From the NCBI RefSeq assembly GCF_014898815.1, contig NW_026515522.1:248001-312000 (forward strand): a stretch of 64,000 nucleotides of DNA, given 5' to 3'. Below are positions 52,851 through 64,000 of this stretch, piece after piece. The translations under genes were made by a program, and so were the position numbers. The notes beneath the pieces are model-generated. The model saw only the letters and a list, made by a program, of their open reading frames with translations. It was not told the DNA's origin and ran no database searches. The first letter of the stretch is position 1, and the number at the start of each line of letters is the position of its first letter. Origin of the DNA: Panonychus citri (taxonomy: Eukaryota > Arthropoda > Arachnida > Trombidiformes > Tetranychidae).

Positions 52851-55800
52851 TATGAAGCATTGAAAATTCAAAAATCTTAACGTTTTGGCTACCTACCTTT
52901 ATTGTCGTAGCTTTGGGCTCCGTAAAGTTTTTAATTTTATCTAGAAATGTTTGAACTTTATTGGAAATTCGATGAAAAGATAAATTTTGTATATATTTGT
53001 ATTTTTGATTCTTATTGAATGATACTATAAAATCCGCCCTTATCTTACAGAATGAAATGTGAGCTTTAATCCTTAATCTGCAGCGAATACCAATGCATTA
53101 TAGTAGGTGCGCTAATACTAAGAAATATAAAATCTTATTCAATCTATTATTAATATTATTATACTATTGGAATTATTCCCCTCGAAAGTAATGGAGTCAG
53201 CTTCATGTATATCTCAATAAGATCTCACTGAATCTGATTTAGAATTTTAATCTTTTATACTTTTTGTTAAGAAAAACTTTACTAAATCTCAGCTTAAAGT
53301 ATTGCAACTTACAACAACTAAAAGCAATACCGAGAAAATGCAATAACATGAAATAAATAAAATCTTTCCTTTTTTTAAAATGTTCCCGGAAATGGAATCG
53401 ATTCAATATAGAATTTTAAATCTTCCAAGTAAAAGGCTAATAAGAATAGCCTCTTGTTTATGTAAACTGAAAAGTTGATGAGGGATGAAAATTGTAATAG
53501 AAAAGAAGGAAAGAAATCAAAGAAGGATAAAGATGATGAGAGTTCTTTTTTCTTGTAAATATAAATATCTGAATACAGAGAGAGAGAGAGAGAGAGAGAG
53601 ACTGGTGATCATACAAAGAATAGATATTAAAGAATCAAGATAATACAGAGAAATCAGAGAATAGTGATAATAATCATGTTGAGAAGGATAAGAAAGAGAG
53701 AGCAAAAATAAGCTATTGAATATGATTTTATGATGATGGTGTGAAAAGAAGGAAAAATAAAGATGAGAATCCATGTTTATCTCTAGAAAAAAAAGTTGTA
53801 AACGATATTATTATCTGGTTGAATGGATGAATTGATAGAGTTTAAAAGAAATGGAAACCCTTTCACATTACACAATCTTCCTTTTGCCACTTTCTTCTTT
53901 ACTCCCCTCTAATCATAATTTCCTCATCCACCAAAATACTCTGATGCCTTCAAGGCTTAATTTTCACAGAGAGGGAGAAAGAGAGACGTATATGATGAAG
54001 ATGCAGATAGCAAAATAAGAATGCTGATAATGATTGTGATGATGTGAATGATAATGATGATAAAGAAAAAAAGAATGTAAGATAAAGAATTGAATAATAT
54101 TCTTATACATATTATACAAAATATCATAAGGAAATAACAAGTTATCAGAAAATTCAGTTACACTACTTACCTTTAGGGTTTAGAATATTTCCACCAACGG
54201 ATTTTTCTTTCTCTCTCTCTACTTTTTCTTTGCACATCATTATGTCTATTATTTTGTATTATTAGTTAATAGTTTTTACATTATTATTATTTAATATTCA
54301 ATTTAATCAGAATGAAAATATTGCAGTAATATCTTTTGCATTAGATAATTTTGTGGAAACAAAAATTTAACCTAGATAAATAAAATTCACTCTCAATATT
54401 GTTTACGTGATATATTAAAATATAATATAAAACAGTAACAATAATATGATAAATATTTCGATGAATAGTTTACTTGATTGATTTAGAGTGAAAGTTTAAT
54501 TTGTTTTGATAAATTATTGAAACAGAAATAAATTGCCAATCATTTCAATTTCATAATATATTTGCTCTATTAGTAAATAATTAACTTTGTATTACAATGT
54601 AATCAATTTGTTCATTAAGCTTGACAAGTAAAGTTGAATAATAATCAATTGGTTGATTAAGTGTTAACCTACAATGTACTTTATGATAAAGTACGAGAGG
54701 TAAATTAAGGTTGATTGATTTTGATTATTGTTTTGCTCTTAGTTTAATTGTGACTATATTATAAAAGAGTTTCATTTCAGTTGTTTAATTTGTGTTTGTA
54801 TATTTACACATGTACGGCAATTGATTGACAGTCTGAGTTAAAGAAACAAAGTGAGATTATGTTAATGGTTTTGATGTTGGTGTTGATGATTTTCATTTCG
54901 CCATGAGGATGCTGAACAAAAAAATCTAAAACACAGAAGCAGAAACAATTGAGTGGAACCTGAGAACGAAATGAAAAAAAAAATAAAATGATGATTACAT
55001 GTTGATGGAAATGAAGTTTACTGTTGATACAGTTTGATGATTTTATGGGTTTTTTTGCTGGTGTATTACTGTTGAATTTGAATCGTAATGAAGCTGTCTC
55101 TCTCTCTCTCTCTTACTGATTCACATACTACACAAATTCTGGAAATGATTATTGACTATTAATGATGAAAAGGTAAATTTAGCTTAGCGAGAGGAATAAT
55201 AAAAGTCACGAGGAAGATTATGTAAAAAAAGGTTACAGTTTATTTCACCAACAGTGTTATCAACATTGTATTCAGATTGAGTTGTTGTTGTTTTCACTTG
55301 ACTATCAGAATTGATTTCAAGTTGATTGTTACCCTAACTAAATACAATGTGTTTAAAATGATTAATATATATTATGAGCAAGTTATCATGATAAGTGGTT
55401 CCAGATACAATGAGTGACAGGTAACCTTGTCAATCAAGTTGCTTGATTATGGTTAAGCATTTTGATCATTATTACTTTTTGATTTGCCCTTTGTAACCTT
55501 TTGCTTAACAGTAGTTTTTTTTTGGATATTCGGTTGATAATAGTAATGTAACCTAATTGTTTTATACCAGTGAAGAGCCAAATTATTTGACTACTTTTAT
55601 CACACGATTGCATATCACAACTAACAGTGAATTAATGAATTTATTGAAGTAAATCTATGATCTTGATATGGTTGAATTTACTGTTGTTATTTTTGTTGTT
55701 GTTGACTCGCAATATTTTTATGACAATTAACATGGAAATGTTTATATAATACATTCATTCATATACATAATATAAATGAATAGTTATAAATATAATTAGT

Positions 55801-58800
55801 TACCTCTGATATTGATTTTTTCTGCTTCTCCAGTAAAAATTTAAAGTTTATCATCTTCATCTTGTTCATATCATCAACAATACTTCATGGAAGTTAATTC
55901 ATGCCTGAGTAACCAGGTAAGTGTAATCTGCTGATGATGCATATTATGTTGTTGGATCGTTCAATTGGAACCATTGACACAACAACATCAGTTTTTACTC
56001 TTGAAAAAAAGTGACAGGTTGGTAAAGATAAAAAAGATGATCAGGATGATAAAGTGCCAAAAAGAGTCAAGTAATGCTATAATCTCTTACTAATATCTAT
56101 CATGAAGAGAAAGTTTTTAATGAAATTTCAACGAATTAAGCACAATTTCAAGCAAAAATGTATCCATTCACATAGTGATTATTACCGTTGGCTTTTGGTC
56201 ATCATAATGGTGACTAAAGTTTTGTTTTTTTCTTTGAAAATTCAAACTGTTTTTGTTCATTATTTCCTGTAGGAAGTTGAGCAAAAACAAAATCCATATC
56301 CGGTAATGAATGAAATAAAAAACGTGGACAATTTCAGCTTTTCTTCACTTTTAATGGTGTACAACTTGACCACTGTCCTTTGGACAATCAAGAATCAGTT
56401 AGATTCATTGCCTTCTTTTTTAGCTTTTTCTCTTCAATTATAATCATTGTTGTCCATTTGATAATCACCCTCAAGACTTATAGTGGTCATTATATTTATT
56501 ATGATATCAATTCTTGATTATTTTTTTTGTTATGCTTCATGTTTTTTTTTATTTGGTGAATTGGTCAACAAAACTTTTCAGTTGAACTGCTGTTAGTTAA
56601 ATGAGCTTTTCAGTTAAGGGAGGAAGAAATTTGGTGGATAAAATTTCAACCTCATTTACTATTTCAAATGATAATCGTAATCATTTGATTGGAGATGCAA
56701 GCGGAGGATAAGGAGGGAAACTCTAGTCCAATGTGAGTACTGACTTATGATGATGATGATGATGAAATTAATGAGTAAGCTTGAGGTAGAGAACATTGAA
56801 AAGTTGTAATAATGTTTATGAACAAAAAAAACCATCTCGTTTAGCATGACAACAATAAGTACTGACCACAAGTCACTTGGACATTTTCCCCTCATTCTCT
56901 TAATGATGATGATGACAATGTAAAAGTAAAGAAATCTCATCAATACTACTGATGATGGGTCATTTGGTCAGTTTAACTTGGACCCAATTTAATATAACAA
57001 TAACTGTTAAGGTGACTTTATGCCAGTGAACATTTCATTTCATTTCATTTCTAACTTTTCATTATCATTATCCAGAGAGTCTGATATCCAGTTTAATGAT
57101 TATCATCACTATTATCAACAACAAGATGATGATGATGATGATGATACTCGTGAACATTGAGAGAGAAAAGGGAGTATCAGGGTGATGATAAAAATAATCA
57201 GTGTGACATGAAATTAAGAAAAAGAAAAAATATCATATCATTAACAATGAAAAATCTTAATCTTGATCTTAATTCTTGTTAGTATTTTCATTCCTTGTTC
57301 CAGCAAATTCCGAGGAAAAGTTTGGCTGTATTTTAGACAATCAACAATATCCAGTGAGTTTCAAGCTCAGGGAATCTGTTGATTGAATGGGAAACTTGGA
57401 ATGATTATGAGAATAATAAAAAATAATGTCAACAAGAACCATTAGAAACATCATTTTATTTATGATAACTTTTTGCTTCTAGAGCATCAAGTTATAAATG
57501 AAATGTTGATGTTATGGTGAAGGATATTCAGGATTGGGGATTTTATCAGATTCTATTTGCTATTACATTTATCAAAGGATGATGATGATGATTATGAGAA
57601 AGAGAGATAATGTTATCAAATCTTCTGAGAGTAACAGGATTTTGATGATTGTAAATCATAATAATGAAGCTAAAATAATTGATCTTGAGATGTTTTTATA
57701 TGTTAGATTGTGTATATTGCTCTTGATAATGTGGATTGTTAGATCTCAATCCTTGAGAGAAGTGATGAAAATTCAATGATTTCTTAACAAGTATTTTCAA
57801 TAAGGTAAGTATTATATATCCTTTTTGGTTGAAATTGTTTCCAATATCTTTGTGTGTTGCAATTATCATTAAATTCACTGTTATTGGCTATGTAATATAA
57901 TAGAATCAACATCTTGATTAATAATTAACAATAGGAAATAATAATGAATTTGATTCACGAATTAGTGAACAACTTGAATGATTTTGAAGTGTATTCATAT
58001 AAGTTACACAGTATTTTCTTCCTGTTTAATCTCATCTTCATCTAACCACTTCAATAATCAATGAGTTTCATCTGAAAAAAAAATTCCTCCTTCATCATCT
58101 TCATTGATGTTTACCGGAAAAACAAATTCACATGATTACAAATGAAGTTAAGTTTTCAGCTTCAACTCAGCTGAGCCATGAAAGTGGTAAAATGATGGGT
58201 AAGTAGACGGTGGTAATAAGGATAAGAATCGGAGAGAGAATCGCATCAAATCAAATAGTGGAATGGTGAGAAAGACAAAGGATTTGTAAATTGGTATTTT
58301 ACTGGTAAAGATTTTCTGGTTCCTCTAGTTTTTTCACATCTCATTCTTGGATTTAAGTTGAATAGCACATGATAAGCTAGGTAGCAATTCCTCATATTAA
58401 CATTAACACACCATTTTTCAATTGTTTACTTTGAACTGTTGGCATTTAATTTCCAATAAATTGTGCACATCGATTGAAAATAGTGGTGATTGTAAAATGT
58501 ATCAATTTTTGAAGCTTTTAGAATTTACGAATTAAGTTTGATAGATAAAAATGGGTAATCTTGATTTTGAAAATTTGTTGAATTTCATTCATAAAAACAG
58601 GGTAAGACCTTTGAAGAAAGAATTTCGATAGGAATATAATCAGGTGAAAGAAGGTAAAACTTTCAGTTGTATTTCCACTTCATCATCGCAGATTCATGAG
58701 TCTCATGTGAATTGGATGTTGTTATAAATAACATGATGATGACGATCATGATAATGATAATGTTTTCGATTGATAGATAAATTCAACGAAGGGAAGAAAA

Positions 58801-59690
58801 TAATAAACTTGATACCCAATCAGAGTTTCAGAGGAAGAGAAAATAAATTGAAATTAATCAAAAACCTGAAAAGCAAAAATCCAAGAGATTACAGAATTTT
58901 CTAGCACTGAGATAGCATTTCAACGAAAATGTGATATATGGATTGAGAATAAGATTTACAGGGAATGAATAACAAAATTCAGCAATGGAGTAAAAGATAT
59001 AGATGATGATCAGAGTGAGAATCACATGCGAATATATGAAATTCAGAAAAATAAAGATAGAAAATAAAATGTTCTTACCGATTGAATACGCTGTCTATTT
59101 AACGGCCTTTTCAATTCTATTTTATCTTAAATTTTATCTTAAGTTTATATGTATTAATTGCTTAGTTCTTTTTTTCAATCTTGATTTTTTCACGAAAATC
59201 TCAAAATGCTCTTAAGAACTAAGATAATCCAGTTAAATTGGTAACCCAGAACAAAAGATGTAACTGTTTTGTATTAAATCGCAATTGAATCAAAGTAAAT
59301 CACAATTATTATTCTTGTTAGACACTTGGAAATCATTTCTTTTCAATTGGTATCGTCATTAAGTTAATCGAAGCATAAAAGTTCAAATACTCTTCTATCA
59401 TCATCATTATTATTAACATTATTAGTACCATTGTAAATTTACAGGAAACTAAATTAAGTGAATGAAAAGTTTACCCAAAACTTTATTCAATATTCTCATA
59501 GACTCTTCATGTTACCATTTAAAACTGAATCTTTTATTTACAATTCTTATTGTTATCATCATTATCAAGCCCATTATCTTGATAATTTGTTCAGTTTTAT
59601 TGTCAATACAAAAAAAGTTCAATCCTTTCACATTCAGTTGAAAATAAGAAAAGATCTTTCTCACTCTTGTTCTCACATTATCCCTCCAGT
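52851..59690. other. Gene-poor region with simple repeats
   Basis: About 6.8 kb with no supported gene: AT-rich DNA, (GA)n at 53,577-53,600, a short (CT)n near 55,098-55,112 and (GAT)n at 57,125-57,147. A perfect 9-base palindrome GTACTTTAT/ATAAAGTAC lies at 54,676-54,694. ORFs of 60-94 codons are compositionally biased. Confidence 0.55.
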
Positions 59691-59699
59691 GATCTAAAT

Positions 59700-60190
59700 A
59701 TTAATAGAATGGTACAGAGATGCGAACATATAGTCGAAACTGGTTAAGCGATTGCATTATTGTAGCATTTTTTTCCATGAAATTTTTATTGTTTCTCAAC
59801 CCAGGAATGTTTATATTACCCAATGGAGAAAAAATCTTTTGGTTCTGTCCAAGAGTTCAAAAACCATTCAAAGAATTTCAATAGTACAAAGAAAGAGTTA
59901 TTTCCTCAAAATGAAATCACATAACACGTAGTTCTTTCGTATTAAGTGAACTCTGAAATTCGCACTATTTGAATCGATTTTTACTCACCAGAAAAGTCTA
60001 ATCATACAATTTTATTTACATTTTCGATGACCTCGAAATGCGTTAATTTACCGATGACCTGAATAACCTTGATCTTCCAATATGACAATTGAGTATCGCA
60101 AACTCAAAACACTCAAGCCTCGAGTCACTGAGACTTCTAGTTGTTAAATTTCAAAAAACATCGACGAAAATAGCTGAATAGACCTGTATT
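59700..60190. repeat. Diverged interspersed repeat related to 42.6 kb
   Basis: The segment TGACCTCGAAATGCG, GATGACCTGAATAACCTTGA, CCAATATGACAATTGAGTA at 60,027-60,096 follows the same order as TGACCTTGAAAACG, GATGACCTTGATATTTTAAT, ATATGATAATTGGGTA at 42,679-42,747. The right end (GACCTGTA near 60,182-60,189) may be a degraded element end. There is no ORF. This is similarity seen by eye, not by alignment. Confidence 0.4.
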
Positions 60191-60335
60191 GTTTCAACTT
60201 CTCTTTATTAATTTTCTGAGATTTCCGAAACAAAATGTTAAATTTGACTGTGTCTTTTTTATTGCAATTGAAATGACTTCAGGGATTTTTATTTCCCGTC
60301 TCTGTACCAGCACATTAACTTTGAAGCAATAAGTC

Positions 60336-60581
60336 GTCAGACCAGCATGTTTGGTAGAAGTTGCTGTAGCAGACTCAACCAACGCGGAAAGATTGCGGGT
60401 TGATAGACCAGCTTTTCATATCATTCGTACACAGCGAGTTAGGAATTACATCATGAACCAATATGCAGATATTGGATCTTCCCCCGAGTCGATGGCATTT
60501 TTGGATTTTTTTGGTTATAAAACAAGCTCGTGTTCATGTTCAATCTGTTTATCCAGGTTCAAAGTTTATTTGTATTGTTGA
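60336..60581 (+). pseudogene. Unassigned coding-like fragment
   Basis: The frame is open across 60,351-60,581 and reads through RLRVDRPAFHIIRTQRVRNY and MNQYADIGSSPESMAFLDFF, with balanced composition and higher G+C than its surroundings. No domain is recognised. It sits in the element island upstream of the lysine-rich gene and polymerase fragment, so it may belong to the same dead element. Confidence 0.25.
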
Positions 60582-61206
60582 TATTACAGCATCGGCTTTT
60601 TCAAAAAGTAAACCTAATATTGAAAATTGGAGTGAGTTATGAGCCGGAAATTTTCTCAAAGTTCCAATGTAAAAATAATTTAAATACAATTTAAGAATTT
60701 AACGCAATCACAATCAAGTTATAACCAACTCTTATATTTTTAATGTTGTTTCTAGGAAAGGGGAATAGAGAATGAATTAAAATGATACAAAATAATACAA
60801 TAAATGTCGAAGGTGATCATGATCAGAGTATCATGATCAAGTCAGGTTTTGTCATTTTATATACTTTTCTGTTCCTCCTTAGTTGAATTTATTGACAATT
60901 GATAGAGAAATTATGTCATCTAATGAATATTTTCTATCTAGAATAACAATAGATAACAACAAAAAATTTTTATACTGAGTTTTCATAGTGTAAGTTAATC
61001 CATCTTCTTTTTCAAAGCAATCATCAGATTTTTGTGATGACCTTCAAGTTTGTCCTTTAGTCTTGTGTGATAAGCTAATTTTGTATCTATTACTACATTT
61101 ATATATTCGTTTAATTCATCCATTTCTTATGTTCTTATTCTTTTCAATAGGAATTCTATACTTATTAATATTTACTTGCGTTTTTATAATTCTAAAAATA
61201 CTTATA

Positions 61207-61674
61207 ATGGATAGCCAGGTAAGTTTTCTTCATACATGAATTTTGAGTTTGAGTGTTCAATATGGATGAATTTTTCTTTACAGCGTTACCCTGAAGGTTT
61301 AAATAAAAATCAAAAAGCTAAATTTAGAGCTAAGAAAAGACCGTAGAAAATGGAAGAGATGCCAAAAAACGAAATACATAAGCAAATATGGCTCTGTCAA
61401 AAAGGAAGAAAATTTTTCCTGCCGCCGATAAAAGCGAACAGAAGCTTATTGGGATGTATCAACGAATATTAGTCACCCCAGAAGGTGAAAAGAAAACCGA
61501 GATGGAAGAAAATATTGCTGCTGCTGAAAAAAAATAGCCGAGAAAACCAAAAAATATAAAAATTTATTTGCTGATGTTGGCAATAAAAAGACCAAAACTG
61601 ATAAATACGACGATAAAAAACTACTTAAAAATCCGTATAAATACCTAGAGAAAAGTTATGATAATGATGATTAA
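61207..61674 (+). pseudogene. Small lysine-rich gene with a 65-base intron, frameshifted
   Basis: Exon 1 is ATGGATAGCCAG (61,207-61,218), followed by a GTAAGT donor, and an acceptor TTTACAG ends at 61,283. Exon 2 reads RYPEGLNKNQKAKFRAKKR before a stop. A further frame starting at the ATG at 61,388 gives MALSKRKKIFPAADKSEQKL and ILVTPEGEKKTEMEENIAAA. It hits a stop at 61,535 just after an eight-A run, and the reading resumes in another frame as KYKNLFADVGNKKTKTDKYD to a TAA at 61,672-61,674. The product would be very basic and Lys/Glu-rich, with no known fold. It lies just upstream of, and co-directional with, the polymerase N-terminal part, so it may be an element-encoded nucleic-acid-binding or structural protein. 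Its function is unknown. Confidence 0.4.
61219..61283 (+). other. Candidate intron of 65 bases
   Basis: GTAAGT donor, T-rich tail and TTTACAG acceptor. The phase is 0 between CAG and CGT of the lysine-rich gene. Confidence 0.45.
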
Positions 61675-61829
61675 TAAAAAAAATGTGATGATTAATAAAA
61701 TAAATTATTATGATGATTATGATGGTAAACTAAAATGATGAAATCTAATAAAATATTTTCTTACAATTAAAATCCATTATGTACTGTTAATATATTTCCA
61801 TTCATCTATCATGAACATGCAAACTCTGA

Positions 61830-63002
61830 ACAATATTTCAAATAGAAAATGATTACTGCCTTTCATATTTTTCTCTCTTAAGTTCTGATGATGAAACGGT
61901 TCCTATGGAATCAGTTAATAATTCCTCTGCCTTATCTGCCACTGAACTTTCATTCTCGTCAACTGAATCATCTGAAGATGATAATTGTACATTACCAACA
62001 ACATGATACAAATGTCCACGGTCTTCGAAAAAACCCTTCAAACGCTACGGAATGTATAAACTACATTTAAAGGCTTGTGGTGTACCACCACTGGTAATAA
62101 ACGTTAATTTTCCTTGTGACATCAACCGATTGCACCTTCTATCTACAGCAATGGGAAAAAGATTTGTTGTGTATCGTGCTGACAATTTAGAAGTAGCCGA
62201 TGTAAGTGGCGTTTACCAAGACTTCGGTGCAAATTACAACATATTTTTAAATTTGGTAAGTATGCTTTCTGTTCAAACTTTTGCAGGACCTCTGAATGAA
62301 ATTGAATCTTTTCTTGTGTTAAAATTCAATTATGAAATGTCTCTGTGCAAGCCCTGATCTTTTTAATCCATTGATTCTTGACTTATAACTAAATTTTACA
62401 ACTATAACTGATCCTAGAACCAACATTTTATTTATATTGCATAGGTATCGATAAACTAAAACTGGTAAAGGCTGGAATCAGTATCCAAGTCGAAATGGTA
62501 CAAAAATCGCTAGATGGTGTCCAGTTCGTTAAGCCAACTTTCACTATGAGAAATTATCAACTAATAGAACTGACTCTGAACAAATCCTTGCCGATTTAGT
62601 TCCAGTTAGTTACGCTTTAATCGCAGTCGATTGGAAACGAAATATTGTCTGTAAAAACTTTACTTTCGTCAAAATCTTAGGCAACAATTTTTGAAGTCAC
62701 TAGCAGAAACTATAGATGAGCATAAACAAGAAAACTTCAAACCTTCAAGTATGTCTTCACTTGATGTACAGGAATTTGAAGCTATTCAGAATTGTCATAT
62801 CTGTGGTAAATGGTTGGGTCATGATAGGGCTCGTGATCATCTCACTGGTCAGGTCAGAGGTCCTGCACACCAAGCATGCAATGTATCGTATCAAGTGCCA
62901 TCTAAAATTCCAGTTATTTTTCATAATTTGAAAAACTTTGGTGCGCACACCATTATCCCCGCTTTACGTTCTGGAATGTTCTCAAAAATCAAGATATTAT
63001 GA
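61830..63002 (+). pseudogene. Family B DNA polymerase (Maverick/Polinton type), N-terminal part
   Basis: An acidic Ser-rich leader (SSDDETVPMES to SSTESSEDDN, 61,881-61,985) is followed in the same frame, after one TGA at 62,004, by a degenerate C2H2-like finger (YKCPRSSKKPFKRYG to LHLKAC). The frame then stays open to 62,357. A shifted frame reads VQFVKPTFTMRNY (62,519-62,557); another reads LADLVPVSYALIAVDW. The frame at 62,691-63,002 has a CHICGKW...RDHLTGQVRGPAHQAC metal-binding module (62,793-62,882) followed by IPVIFHNLKNFGAH. This is the standard order before the exonuclease/polymerase core of arthropod DNA_pol_B_2 proteins. Similarity stops at about 63,000, so the polymerase active site is absent. 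At least three interruptions make it a pseudogene. Confidence 0.8.
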
Positions 63003-64000
63003 ATATTGAAAATTTTCACAATTTGCTAAACGAAATGAATTCACAAACAATCAGTTAATTGCTAGGATCTCACCAACAATTAACTTTAACCATCAACATC
63101 TCCGAGTAAAGTCAAAATTGTTTCTTTTGATTTTCTCGCAATTAACGCAATTAAACCTTCAATGAACTCCTTATCAGACTGATAACTTTACATGAACACT
63201 GTAATCAAATAAATTGTGATGTTAGTTGTTAATCTATTTTATCAGCAATTAGTTAACTCTTGGTCAACAATAACACTTTGAAAGCAAATACTTATCAAAA
63301 TTGATCAAGTTAATCAGCTTAAATTGTCAATTTTAATTTGTTATTAATATGAACTTGACATTTTCATTATCGTAATGAAGCAATTTGTTAATCCAGTTCA
63401 ATTATTCACTTTCAATCAATGTCATCAACCTAATCAGTAGACATTTCAGTTTCAACAATCATCAGCAATCAATTAATTGTTATGGATAATTTGAATTCCT
63501 TGGTCCAGGATTAAGATTGATTAAGCAAAAATGTTTCTTTATTGATTAACAAATGGATCAATGATCAGAGCAATCGTTAATTAATCACTTGTCTATTATA
63601 TCTTAATGATAGAGGATTAATTTTAATTACTGTTAAATCACAATCAAGTAAATGACTTTCAATTGACGGTTCAATCAACTTGTTAACAGTAATTAAAACT
63701 AAATCATCATAAATTGTTGGTAATCAACAAACAAAAACAACTAAATTAAACATGAAAAGTTAAGGTTTAAGAAGCTGGTATTACTTTGAGTAATTAGCAA
63801 ATCCTGATTGTTGACATTTACTAATCAATAGAGATACATGTTAATCAACTCAAAGATAATCGTTTATTATTACTATTAATTATTTTGACAAGTTTAGTGA
63901 TAAATAAATCAAATTGGTTAACATGGTTACGATTTGAATCAGATTATATAATTATTATGATTAATATTATATTAATTAAGTGATTAAGTGAAATCGAATG
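63003..64000. other. No gene recognised
   Basis: AT-rich DNA dense in TTAATCA/TGATTAA-like words, with no ORF of note, no transposon end and no simple-sequence array. Its base use differs from the element island to the left, so the island probably ends close to 63,000. Confidence 0.5.

Noticed and set aside
61853..62041. Minus-strand acidic ORF of 62 codons
   Set aside because: The plus strand over the same bases reads an acidic Ser-rich leader in frame with the polymerase N-terminal part, which explains the openness better.
62256..62286. GTAAGT...TTTTGCAG pair inside the polymerase fragment
   Set aside because: The interval is only about 31 bases, too short for a normal spliceosomal intron, and the reading frame is open through it.

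Overview
This window is AT-rich eukaryotic nuclear DNA, very probably from an arthropod. The only confidently assigned host gene part, the last coding exon of a Glut4EF/ZNF395/ZNF704-type C-clamp factor, sits at the left edge. The two candidate introns seen inside degraded genes are only 61-65 bp, which suits a species with small introns. The mobile-element remnants (mariner-like transposases, TA-flanked inverted-repeat elements, and a protein-primed family B DNA polymerase of Maverick/Polinton type) also fit an arthropod, possibly a mite. I cannot name the species.

Layout. 1-459: end of the C-clamp gene, + strand. 460-11,990: about 11.5 kb of simple, pyrimidine/purine-biased DNA with no supported gene. 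12.0-15.5 kb: a mobile-element island with the 5' end and N-terminal coding part of a mariner element, a broken polymerase B gene on the minus strand, and a complete 585 bp TA-flanked inverted-repeat element. 16.5-19.0 kb: a near-perfect tandem duplication of about 1.27 kb whose breakpoints lie in (CT)n tracts. 19-31.3 kb and 32-38.9 kb: no supported gene, but long (GA)n/(CT)n arrays and one compound hairpin. 38.9-42.8 kb: a second island, with a decayed Tc1/mariner-type transposase followed by a decayed gene of unknown family that keeps an intron, the whole bounded by short CAGGG/CCCTG ends next to TA. 42.8-51.3 kb: gene-poor. 51.3-52.9 kb: small transposase remnant, an unassigned ORF and a 159 bp foldback element. 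52.9-59.7 kb: gene-poor. 59.7-63.0 kb: third island, with a diverged repeat related to the one at 42.6 kb, a small lysine-rich gene candidate with an intron, and the N-terminal half of a polymerase B gene. 63.0-64.0 kb: nothing assignable.

Apart from the C-clamp gene, essentially every coding-like stretch is a dead or dying mobile-element gene. The two polymerase fragments are complementary: the N-terminal part lies at 62-63 kb on +, the central and C-terminal parts at 12.7-14.2 kb on -. They show that a self-synthesising-type element has been active in this lineage. I see no intact, clearly novel multi-gene system. The best candidates for something undescribed are the unknown intron-containing pseudogene at 40.8-42.2 kb, the small lysine-rich gene at 61.2-61.7 kb, the non-autonomous elements, and an apparently over-represented dispersed motif (GAACTTTTTT and its complement).
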